Shown one piece after another: positions 1 to 9,740 of a stretch of DNA of 20,521 nucleotides (position 1 is the first letter of the stretch; each line of letters opens with the position of its first letter). The notes beneath the pieces are model-generated. The model was not told the origin of the DNA, did no database searches, and saw only the letters and a list, made by a program, of their open reading frames with translations. The stretch lies in the NCBI GenBank assembly GCA_019648995.1, contig BLXT01002349.1:596986-617506 (forward strand). The letters run 5' to 3'. The position numbers and the translations under genes were made by a program. This DNA comes from Plakobranchus ocellatus. Its lineage: Eukaryota > Mollusca > Gastropoda > Plakobranchidae.

Positions 1-475
1 GTTGCTCCCTCCTATTTTAATGCTCTTGTAGAAGGATCGCAAGCCACTACAATTATAATTGCATAGCAAATCATGGTAGTCACAAAAAACAAATAAGAAA
101 CAATATATGGACATAAAACAGATTTCATCTTTACCACATGGTGCCTAATCAAGAATAACCTCCCTCAATCATAGCATTAATCTACCAAGTAGCCTGTGGT
201 TTTCAAAAAAATTTTTTTAATGGGACTGATGAACGTTCAAGGACAGGGTGAGCTGGTTAGCAGTTTGTTTTACCATTCTCTCATATATTTAGGAGACTAT
301 TTATTTATTTCTTCTTTTTTATATAAATTTCTCTATTTTGAACTGTATATTTTCAGCTTTCTCTAGTTTTTTTTTTTTAATTTTTTTGTTTGTCTGTTAT
401 GACTTTAATAAAAGATTTGACAAAAGCTTAGAAAAACTAAAATCTCTTTTTAAAAGAGTGGGCAAATAAACATGT
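1..475. other. non-coding DNA at left edge, probably intron
   Basis: AT-rich sequence with T and A runs and no convincing coding segment on either strand. If the plus-strand terminal exon at 1566 is real, this stretch is most likely part of its upstream intron, but no splice donor can be tied to it. Confidence 0.4.
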
Positions 476-482
476 ATAAAAG
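476..482 (+). repeat. target-site duplication, left copy (ATAAAAG)
   Basis: A 7-bp direct repeat abutting the left terminal inverted repeat. It is identical to 1272-1278. Confidence 0.75.
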
Positions 483-1271
483 TAGGTACCCAATACTAGC
501 GGTTCACAACCTATCGCGCACACTAATCCCTCAAAATTGACGATCTTCCCTCGGCTGTAATTAAATTTCTTTTGTATGAAAACTAAAGTAATGCATATAT
601 ATATCAATAAAAAAAAACAAAATCTCGTCTTTCCACTGGTGTACATTTATGTTCAATTTGTTTGATACATATCTAGCTATAACGAAGTGAAAAGAGGGAG
701 AATCACGGATTTTCAGCTTGGGAATTCCCCATTCGCGTTTAGTTTTCCAACCCTTCTTTCTTTCTATCCCTCGCGGTCACGTCAGTGTGTTGTGGATATA
801 ATAGCTCACACAGCGGTGTTTCCTTCCATCTAATTTTTAATGAATTTATACCGTTATAAACACGAAAAAATCGGCTTTAACTTTTAAAAGGCGAAAAATC
901 GATGGAAACTGAAGAAATTTTGCAATAAATGTTATATCATTCGAAAGATCATCCATTTTTTTATTTAAAAATATGCACTTTATTAGAGCCTTGAATAAAA
1001 ATAGGCACTAAATTTGTGTACATGAGATTGTGCACTGAAAGTTTAAAAGCTGTGGCCCTGGATTTCAAAAAGTTGTGGGGGTGTAAATATACTGTTGCGT
1101 AACAAAATCAGTTGTCACACAAAATTAGTTATTTTAAAAACTCATAAAATCGTTAAATATTGAGGTACAACCATAAATTTGCAACCAAAATTCTTAAAAT
1201 TAAAAACTCTATCCATTTCAGGGGTCGTTTTATTGATATTATGACAATCAAAATTTAGTATTGGGTACCTA
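483..1271. mobile_element. TIR-bounded non-autonomous DNA transposon (MITE-like), 789 bp
   Basis: The left end reads TAGGTACCCAATACTA (483-498). The right end is its exact reverse complement, TAGTATTGGGTACCTA (1256-1271). Directly outside both ends lies the same 7-mer ATAAAAG (476-482 and 1272-1278), as expected for a target-site duplication. A perfect 16-bp inverted repeat with an exact direct repeat precisely at its borders is very unlikely by chance. The interior has no transposase-like reading frame; the short ORFs crossing it look incidental. Seven bp is an unusual duplication length (hAT and P-type elements usually give 8), so I do not assign a superfamily. A relatively CpG-rich patch at about 720-790 lies inside it. 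Confidence 0.82.
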
Positions 1272-1278
1272 ATAAAAG
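1272..1278 (+). repeat. target-site duplication, right copy (ATAAAAG)
   Basis: A 7-bp direct repeat abutting the right terminal inverted repeat. It is identical to 476-482. Confidence 0.75.
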
Positions 1279-1565
1279 TCAGTGTAGATCTAAGTCCACT
1301 CAAATTCCGCCAATTTATATACAAAGGAACTACACCAACTTTATTTCCTCATCGAATAAATGCTTTCAAATTTCTGAAACTTTTTTTAAAATCCAAAATC
1401 TTAGGAGAGCATGCCATGCTGCCTAGAACTACTTGTACCACTTTATATCTCTAGCTTGTCCATCCCTTTTATATGTTTATCTAGGGGGTCATAAATAGAT
1501 TTAGTTTCTCCACTTATCCCAAACACTTCTAATTCCCAATGCTCTGCTTGCTCTACACGCTATAG

Positions 1566-1637
1566 GAACTCTGTGAACTTGTGAAGGCAAAGAAACAAGC
1601 ACAGACAGCTGTGGCCGCTAAGAACAAGAAATCATGA
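1566..1637 (+). CDS. terminal coding exon of an unidentified gene (23 residues plus stop)
   Basis: A pyrimidine-rich tract with a possible branch point (TTCTAAT, near 1529) runs into TATAG at 1561-1565, a good splice acceptor. The next 72 bases read ELCELVKAKKQAQTAVAAKN, then KKS and TGA (1635-1637). This is the only frame open from that acceptor; the frame is closed by the acceptor's own TAG just upstream, so the segment works only as an exon. The Lys/Ala/Gln-rich, helix-prone tail and the use of G/C-ending codons differ from the AT-rich surroundings. Poly(A) signals follow at 1842 and 2063. I do not recognise the protein. Upstream exons are outside the window or too short to see. It is oriented tail-to-tail with Sfmbt. 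Confidence 0.5.
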   Translation, partial: ELCELVKAKKQAQTAVAAKNKKS

Positions 1638-1661
1638 CGATTGTTATTGTTTAATCCTCTT

Positions 1662-1696
<35 letters not shown>

Positions 1697-1737
1697 GTAT
1701 TTATATATATGTATATATTACATATATATATATATAA
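1662..1737. repeat. compound (TA)n/(TG)n microsatellite
   Basis: Alternating TA dinucleotides switch to TGTGTG and back to TATATA over about 75 bp, just downstream of the putative plus-strand stop codon. Confidence 0.9.
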
Positions 1738-1841
1738 TCATAATCTTATGACTTAGTATTAAAATGTATTATAAGTAATGTTAGCTTTTCTATTTGCTTT
1801 AATGCAACAATGCATCCCTTTAGTTTTTTTGTTTTTTTTTA

Positions 1842-1847
1842 AATAAA
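1842..1847 (+). terminator. candidate poly(A) signal AATAAA
   Basis: The first AATAAA after the putative plus-strand stop codon at 1637. It follows a long T run. Whether it is used cannot be seen. Confidence 0.35.
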
Positions 1848-2062
1848 AATGAAGTTATTTGGGTCAGTTATGGATGCTCCTTAAACCTTTTGTGATGAAA
1901 GGGTTTTTGACGATTCATTTTTTCGTTAGAAAATCGTTAGGATTGATTGAAGGGCTTGCTTGGGAATTAGGACATTGTGACCATAAAAAAAAAAATGTCA
2001 TAGAATTGGAATATTGCTATTATTTTTTTGCTACATTTCTGCCATGATGTAGTGGCAAATGG

Positions 2063-2068
2063 AATAAA
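2063..2068 (+). terminator. candidate poly(A) signal AATAAA with GU-rich downstream element
   Basis: AATAAA is followed within about 20 bases by TGTATTTTGT, a plausible GU/U-rich cleavage element. This makes it a better 3'-end candidate for the plus-strand gene than the signal at 1842. Confidence 0.4.
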
Positions 2069-4200
2069 TAACATCATGTATTTTGTACTTTATACTTGTC
2101 CTTCAGATACATGTAAAGACAACAACTTAGATTTTTTTTCTCTTATGTGTTATAAGGGCTCAAGATTTTGTATAAGAGATGTCCAGTCAGCATAGGTCAG
2201 TATGTGTACTAAATAATGGGAGGTGAGGCTGAGGAAGATAAGAAAATCCTTGTTACCACTTTTGTAAATACCTGTCATAACTATGTAAAATATATCAGTC
2301 TTAAGTTAATATGCAAGGTATGGTAGCATATTTTGAATCATTGTTTTTGAAATTTTTTTTATTTTTAATGAGGCAAAATTTGTCCCTAGTCAGTAGCTTC
2401 TATGAAGAATAAATCGAGACAAAGCTGTTGATAGAGACAATGCAGTCCACATTATTCCTATGCTTTTTGTTGTCATTTGATGAATATGAATTGCTAGTTA
2501 AGAATATGCTCTTTTTTGGTTGCTTTGGATTTCCTTCCCTCTGGGCATTTCTTTCTTCAAATGTGGAAATGACAAGATCTTTTTCAGCTCATACATCAGC
2601 CAACTCATTTTTTTTTCTTTTTTTTTTTTTTTTAAATTTTCTGTGCAGTTTTTTTTTTGTTTTTTTTTTAATATTGAACTAGATACATCATTTTCTTAAT
2701 TGTTTGACTTAGTCATAGTTCAGATTCCCAGCCTCTGATTTCTTTGCAATAATGGTGGCCTGATGGCATTGCCTTTTTTATATCCATTTTACTAAAGAAT
2801 GTTGTTGTGCTTTGCTCTTTCTCCAAAAATGATTAGAGGACTTGATGAAATCCTATGCAAATCATTGTCTGTGGCATTTTCTCTGCAGTTGATTTTCATA
2901 TTTGTGAGGGATTGGACCAGGCAAGTAGGGAAATGGTTCAGGAGGATTAGTGAAGGAATAAAGAAACTGTTTGAGATGTTAATGTCATAAATTATCAGTA
3001 ATTTGGGAGGGGAGAAAAAAATTTGGCAGTATGGAATGTTTTATTTATTTTATTATGTGTAGGGATAGGGTATCTTGAGTTATACTAAGTTTAAAATTTA
3101 AATGCCTGAATTGATGATAAAACTTGCCCTATCTGCTTTTATAGATCCCTTAAGTCACTCACGCCAGAATTCATGTGACTGGCCGTTGAGGAATGCTAGC
3201 CTTTTTTTTTCTTTTTAAATCATTGTGCATAACATTACACCTGGGGCTGTGAAGTTGGGCACACATACACCTTCAAATGTTTGACTATCATGGAAAGAAA
3301 AAAAAAATGACCTTAATTTCATAAATTTTTTTAAAAAAAATCTCTTTGCTTTTTCCTAGGCTTAGAACCCCAATCCAACTTGTTGTCTTAGCCTACAGCT
3401 AGTATTTATAAAATCATAACTCTCAATAAATAGTCTAATTGATTTGAATTTGACTTGATTAACTTTTAATCTACAAATTGTGAACAGATACGAGTTCTTG
3501 AGACAAGAATTGCTTGAATTTGGTCTATTGCTTTATATTTTTTTTTTACTTTTGTAAAAAAACCGTGGAAACCACTCAAGAGTCAAAGAGACTGAGGAAG
3601 TAATGCTGTTCAGGGAAAAATCTAAGAAGTCCAAAAGATGAATAAATAAATAAAGGGAAGGATGGTCCAAAAGTCTGCTGTAGAGGCAAAAAAATACACC
3701 ACGACAAAGGCAGTGAGGGATGCATCAAGATATTGAAATGAAATTAAGTCTAACTACTCTCAAATTGTCCTGGTGATTTCTAAACAAATGTCGGTTCTGA
3801 GTTGAACTTGTGAAGGTATTGCCCTTCTGCCTTTGTTTTATGCATTTTATTATAAAAGCCTTGCTCATTCACCTGTACCCATTAAATGATCATTATATCC
3901 TTGCACATTGTCTTCCTGTTTTGGTCAGTGTCAGCATGCATACCTGTGTGTGTGCGTGTGTGGTGTGAAGGTCTGAAACGTGCGTGTAGCTAGGCCTAGG
4001 GCTAGATCAAAGTCTGCAGGACACCACTGCCCTGACACACTTCACCTGTTGTTGGGTTTGTGTTTGTGACTCCGCATTTCTTGGGCTTGTGCCATCACTG
4101 CATTCTGTCTCATTTGTGTGTCACTGCTATAATTGATTGGGCCCTGTTATTGCTGATAACTTTTACTGGAAAAATAAAAATGAGAATTTAGTAAATCCCT
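2069..4200. other. intergenic or extended 3' UTR, no gene recognised
   Basis: AT-rich DNA with long T runs (for example about 2609-2680) and several further AATAAA motifs on the plus strand. The short ORFs here are dominated by Phe/Leu from T-runs and look spurious. A longer plus-strand 3' UTR is possible. Confidence 0.5.
3944..3967. repeat. (TG)n microsatellite, imperfect
   Basis: TGTGTGTGTGCGTGTGTGGTGTG. A 10-bp palindrome CTAGGCCTAG lies shortly downstream at 3990-3999. Confidence 0.85.
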
Positions 4201-6930
4201 GTTATTATCGGGCTTGTTACCCCGAACCCGTATATGGTTTCCAACCTATTTTGAAAAGCAACTTTAGTCTGAAAATATAATTCAAAGACAAGACAAAAAG
4301 ATAAATTAAAATAATTTGTCTAAGTCTAATTGAATCAGGAATGGTTTTTTTTTTCTTTTGATTGAAGACAAATGACTTTGGAAATAAAGACTATATACAC
4401 TGAAAAACAATAGTAAACTCTGTCGGAAATATACAAACAGATCTTTAATGCTTTACAGATCAATCACAATATTGTGAACACTTATGGTCTGTCTTAATAA
4501 AAATAATATTTTCCTCTTTAAGAATCAAAGCCTACATTTATATTTCTGAATATTCATAGAGCTACAGTTTAACACAACAATGATTAATAAATCTATGAAT
4601 ATATCTATAGTGATATATTTATCACAATACAACACTTTAGAATTACTTTACAAGCCCATTTTTCACAAATCAATTTTGAAGTCAAGAGGCGTTAAATTTT
4701 ATTTTAGTTTTTCAATTTAAGAAAATGAAGTTTACCTTAAAAATTTCAGAACAGTTTAAGCAATATGACTAAGAAAAGATAACAATCACACATGTGACTG
4801 TAAATAGGGCCACTCAGTCCTGATGAGTTGTAATTTACATTATGTAAATGTATTGAAAAGTTAATCAACATATGATTTATCTTTCTTGGGAATCCTTTGC
4901 CAAAAGATCTTCCACTAGTAATATTTTAAGTTTGTAGTTTTTCAACCACAGAAAAATATGTGACAAGATATTTCCCAACAATTTTTTACTTTTGAAATGA
5001 AAGGAAATGTGTACTTTACAAACTGTCACATTTTGTTGGGGAACAGTAACAAGACTTAGATTTAAACTTGTTCTTTTTTTCTTTACAAGCATTGGTTTAC
5101 AATATGTTCAAGCGATACAAAAATTGGCAGTAGATAAATTATCAAATGTGTAAACAATGGTTTGAGAATCGAGCTCTAAACCTTATAAGTGCACGATGAC
5201 AAATTTATGATCGAAAAACCTCTAGACATGCAAAATCATGGCATTTCCCAACCAATCCAGATCTCCAAAAGTAAAAAGAGCCATTGCTGTAGTCTTAGTA
5301 ATTAGATCACACAATTAAAATACAGCAGTAAATACCATCTCTGAATACAATATGAAATTATTAAATTGCTGGACTTATTCATTTTATTGGCAATGAAAGA
5401 GGGCATCCTTACCATCGCACAAAAAGAAAAACAAACTGAAATAGGAGTAAAAGTGACTAAAATACTGTGGGTCCAGGAATCTCTGAAACTGAAACATACA
5501 GAGACTTAAAAAAGAAAAAAGGTAAACCACTTGACTTCTACGTCGCCAAATTTATCTCCTTTAAGAAACCTACATGGGGTAAATCTTGGCCATGACATGA
5601 TGTCTTAATCAATGCATAAAAGTCTCTTGAAAAAAACGTCAAATGAATGAACAATAGCATTAACAAAATACTGTCCATGAAAAAAGAATATGGATCCAGG
5701 TCAATATTTTTTCTTGTGGTAAACTCAGCAGTCAAGTTAACCACTTCAATATTATTTAGTCCCAATTTTTCCAAAATAAAACTCTGTGTAGGCAGGAAAT
5801 AACCAGTTATAATACTAAGAGACTGATTCACATGGTGTGGAAAACTTTTGGACTTGACAGATGTATGATAGCATTTAATAAGATGTGCAAATCAATTCTC
5901 AAAGTCTAGCAGAGAATGATTTTGGTGTAATGATTAGGAAGAGCTCTATATGATCGCATAAATCTTACTCTAGTCAGGGATATATGACAATTGCTTTTTG
6001 CTCCTTTAAAAAAACTCATAAAAGAATTTAAAAGTACCTAAATGCAGTACATTGAAAACTAACAACAAGAATAACATTGTTTAAATAAGAATCTGAGATA
6101 AAACACATTATTTTTTATTTTAAATAACTGTAGAATCTACTGTGGCACACGAATCATTGACTAGAGTTCATCACAATCAAGAGCAGGAATGATAAAATTT
6201 CAAATACATACAAGTCACCACAAAAAAATAAAAAAAAATATTGGTCACATTTAACACAGTGATGCTGATAGTTATAAATAAAAGTACTTAATTCACATAG
6301 GTATGTGAAAATTACATTTATGACGCCTTACAATACATTTAAAACAAACAGAGAAAAAAAAATCCACTCCATCCATCTCTGGAACTTTGTGCATTAACTC
6401 TGCTACTCTACTAAAAATAAGTTAAATATGAAATAATGAAATTGAGCCATATATGAAACATGCACTAAATTCTTACATTTACTTTAAAGTTATGGTTTTT
6501 AATTTACATATCTTTAGAATTTCCTAAAATATGACAATTGACAAAGATCTGCAGTATATACCATGCTGAATATGCACAAGCATGCTTTATTTTAAAAAGT
6601 AAAAGAGGAGCAGTATCATGGGTAGTCGATACTGCAACAAAAGCTGATTAAAGCCTGCACCTAAAAAACTAAAAAATCAACATCAAGTTTATGCAAAGTG
6701 GAAAGAAAGAGAAATTAAAATTAAGGGATGGTAGGAATAATATTTGTTATATCTAAAAAAAAACAAAAAAAAAAAGAAAATTTAAAGCCTATGGATAACA
6801 AAACAATAGCATTTCACATTATAAAAATTGTGCAAAAATACTTTTTATTACCAAAGGGTGCACTTTTTTTTTTATAATCTGCTCGCCTTCCAATCCATAT
6901 TATCAAACACCACTTCAGTTTTTTATTTTT
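4201..6930. other. non-coding DNA, possibly distal Sfmbt 3' UTR or intergenic
   Basis: AT-rich sequence with no exon-like segment on either strand. Minus-strand poly(A) motifs (TTTATT as read on the plus strand) occur at 5378, 6586 and elsewhere, so a Sfmbt transcript could end almost anywhere from here to its stop codon. The minus-strand ORFs at 4877-5092 and 5538-5831 carry no recognisable motif. Confidence 0.4.
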
Positions 6931-6939
6931 TTACCTCAC

Positions 6940-6990
6940 CTTTGTTTATTGCTTGTACTGATGGCTAAATAGTACAAGCAATAAACAAAG
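6940..6990. repeat. perfect 20-bp inverted repeat with 11-nt loop (hairpin)
   Basis: The left arm CTTTGTTTATTGCTTGTACT (6940-6959) is the exact reverse complement of the right arm (6971-6990), with 11 bases between them. With one bulged base (6991), pairing continues for about four more base pairs (6936-6939 with 6992-6995), and after a small internal loop about three more. On either strand this would fold into a stable hairpin. It could be a small-RNA precursor, a structured 3' UTR element or the remnant of a tiny inverted-repeat element. The perfect upper stem and short lower stem are not typical of a classical microRNA precursor, so no RNA class is assigned. Confidence 0.8.
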
Positions 6991-9084
6991 TGTGGTCAGG
7001 TTCTCATTACAACCCAAGAGTCTGACAGATCACTATGAGGGTTATCACAGGGGAGTCCACTTGATTTGAAATGGTTAAGAAAAATTTACCATGAATAATC
7101 CTAGTAAAACAGAGAAGAAAATGTAGAAAAACTTCAGGTTTTCATGTAAGCTATGTTTTTAATGTTAACGAGTCTCCCTACTGACAGGGTGAAAGGGGTC
7201 AGAATATAAATTAAATACTGTAATAGCCACTGTAGTATATACCTTAGGAATTCTCTCCACTATCCCCACTTTTGATGCCAAGTCAAGCACTAAGCAATTA
7301 AAATATGAGAGCTAATATAGAATTCTATTTATCAAATGCAGCAACTTCCCATCCTCTTCTTTTAATTACTAATTTATATATGCCTTGCTATTACTACAAT
7401 GAGGCATTGGGTCAAGATTTTATTGCAAATGCTAGCCTGCACTCATCTCCCCTACTCAATGCCCAGTTCTATACAATATACTGTAACAAATATTGGACCG
7501 ACTCGAGTGAATGGCACTGTCACACGGAACTAACTAATCATGTTGCACAGCTTCTTTCTCAATCCTTGGGAGCCCCATCTCCAACGTGAACTTCCAACCT
7601 CTCACCACCACCCTCATCACAAGGGCAACATCAAAGACTAAAGAGGAAGAGTAGGGCAATACCTATCACAATCCTACCTACCAATAATATGCTAAGTTTA
7701 TGTAACTTTCTCAGGGAATAAATGAGATCCAGACCACTCATCTATCAACAAGAAAGTGACTAATTGCATAAAAATTACAAGCTTATTTACGTCTGTGAGT
7801 GAACATTTTTTTCCACCGCTGAAAAACCTCTGACTACAATGAGCTGCAGAAGAGCAAATTTAAAATTATTTTGAATGCAAAAGAAGGGAACTTTTTTTTT
7901 TTTTTTTAAATCTACCTCAAAATAAAAAAAAAAAAATTGGATTTCAGTGATTTTGATTTATGTGGCCTATATTATTTCATCTTATTCGTATATTCATAAT
8001 CATATTTATATATATATAAATACATCTCAGCATAAAGTTCATAAAAGACAGCAACAGCACTGATTACTGATTATACAATCATATTATAGTATTGTGAAAA
8101 ACTCTGTTTTTTATGTTCATTTAGGAATACTAGAATATTTATGTTCAGACAGAGAAACATTAATCACAATATTAAATACTTGGCACCCTCAAACGCATTT
8201 CTAGATGATTTTTTAAAATGTTGAAAATCATTTTCTCTGGTGCAGAAAACACACAAAAGAATCACAGAGCCATGATCATTTCATCACATATGATGGCTGG
8301 AATGCTAAATATATATTGATGATTCATCTGGTTGAAATTTGCTAATGCAATAAATATCCCTCTGCAAATTTCTGGAGGGTTTTGGGTAATAATTTTTTTT
8401 TTTTTACAAGAACCAATTTTTGGGGGGTAACATGTTCCAGTTCACTTGAAAATGCTGTTTGCAGATTGAAGAATCAAACTTAGGACTTTGCCCAAATCTA
8501 ACTTCCTGCCTGATCAAATCACAGCAGACGCATTTTTCGCATTTGAAAAAAAAACAAAAAAACTTGAGAATAACAAAAAAAATTCACAATTGGCTGTAAT
8601 CCATGCACTCTTAGCTCCTAAAGCTCATATCAAGTCTGTCAAAATGAGCAAAAGTTATAAATTTGAATGATTGACAGCCTATTTCAGATTTTCACCTATT
8701 TCATAAATGTCTCCCTTTAAGGAACCCATCTAGAGTGTGTGGCACAAGCAGAAAAAATGAAGTGCTGTTTTCTTTGAGTTCTGGCATTTGAGTTGCTGAT
8801 GGTGTAATATGTTCTGTCACATAATAACATCAGGCCCAGCCAAGACAAAAGCCTCTGATGGAAAATAAACCGGGAGAGTGCTCAACCAAGTGAACTATTT
8901 AAAATAATTTCATTAATATATTTCCAAAATGCACTTTTACTAAGAGCCATCAAGTGAAATTATGGTGCTAGGGATAAAATAAAGAGGATTCACATACATT
9001 TATATACTAGGCACATACATTTTCCAGAAATAGATGACATCATCATGAGCTCATGCAATAGCTCAGATTCTACATATAAATACA
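6991..9084. other. non-coding DNA, no gene recognised
   Basis: AT-rich DNA with A/T homopolymer runs. The plus-strand ORF 7305-7589 (94 residues) lacks recognisable domains, plausible splice signals or coding-like composition. I treat it as incidental. Confidence 0.45.
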
Positions 9085-9323
9085 TTGATCAGTAATTTCA
9101 TATACAAAAAAAATTATGAGCTATCAAAGAGTTGCAAAAATGGCAAAATAAAAACATTGGGTATGGTCCCTTTAGGGGAAAATTTTATTTTAAGTCAAAG
9201 ACAACGGATCCCGAGTATGTCTCGTGACCAGTCATTGACCTCTGTGTATGGATCGCAAGACAGTATTGGGAGCGTCCTTACAATTTTTTTTCTCCACCAG
9301 CCTATGCCCAATACATTCTCGGT

Positions 9324-9340
9324 AAGCGTTGTCAACGCTT
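9324..9340. repeat. short palindrome AAGCGTTG-T-CAACGCTT
   Basis: An 8-bp perfect inverted repeat around a single central base, inside a locally less AT-rich segment. It may be part of a degraded mobile element. Confidence 0.5.
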
Positions 9341-9460
9341 GTTGTCCTTTTGTTTCATTTCATGCAAAGTTTGGTGGATGTAGGGGTAGAACTTTTTAAG
9401 TTATGACACCAAGACCAACATGATCCTACACTCATAACTAGGTCTATAGAATTAGATTTT

Positions 9461-9673
9461 GTGGTCACGATCGCTCAGTCTACACCTCACAGTAAAACTA
9501 ACTTGTTTGAAACTTTTGAAGAAAATTGTGATTCAGAAAGTGAAAAGTACTTTCCAAATGATCCAGAATATGATCCCAAAAGCAAAGCAACAGTCGAATC
9601 AGACTCGGAAATCGATGAAGTTGCCGAATCTAGACCTAGATCTAGTTGTACGAAATCTAGATCTAGTCTTTAG
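9461..9673 (+). pseudogene. acidic ORF, possible relic of a transposon-encoded protein
   Basis: A 70-residue plus-strand frame with a strongly acidic, Ser/Asp/Glu-rich middle (for example CDSESEKYFPNDPEYDPKS, then ESDSEIDE) and a Ser/Arg/Lys-rich end. Acidic N-termini with D-x-EYxP-like patches are common in PiggyBac-type transposases and related domesticated genes, but no catalytic domain follows: the frame stops at 9673 and downstream frames are closed. It could also be a coding exon of an unrelated gene; its 3' end lacks a clear donor. Composition differs from the flanks, which argues against pure chance. The evidence is weak. Confidence 0.25.
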
Positions 9674-9740
9674 AAAAAATTTCCAAAAAAGGAACAAATT
9701 AAATCATTTAAAAAAAATCATTAAAAAAAGTGTTATTTAG

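Noticed and set aside
2428..2682. Phe/Leu-rich plus-strand ORF resembling a membrane peptide
   Set aside because: Its hydrophobicity comes from T homopolymers, and nothing else supports coding.
4973..5042. CCCAACAA ... TTGTTGGG as a transposon end pair or hairpin
   Set aside because: Only 8 bp with a ~50-base loop and no flanking duplication; expected by chance at this length.
5538..5831. 97-codon minus-strand ORF in the intergenic space
   Set aside because: No domain, AT-driven composition, and far downstream of the Sfmbt stop with no acceptor of note.
6940..6990. Hairpin as a rho-independent terminator or a named microRNA
   Set aside because: The context is eukaryotic, and the arms match no microRNA I can name. 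Only the structure is supported.
7305..7589. 94-codon plus-strand ORF
   Set aside because: No recognised motif, no splice context, and an amino-acid mix typical of chance translation.
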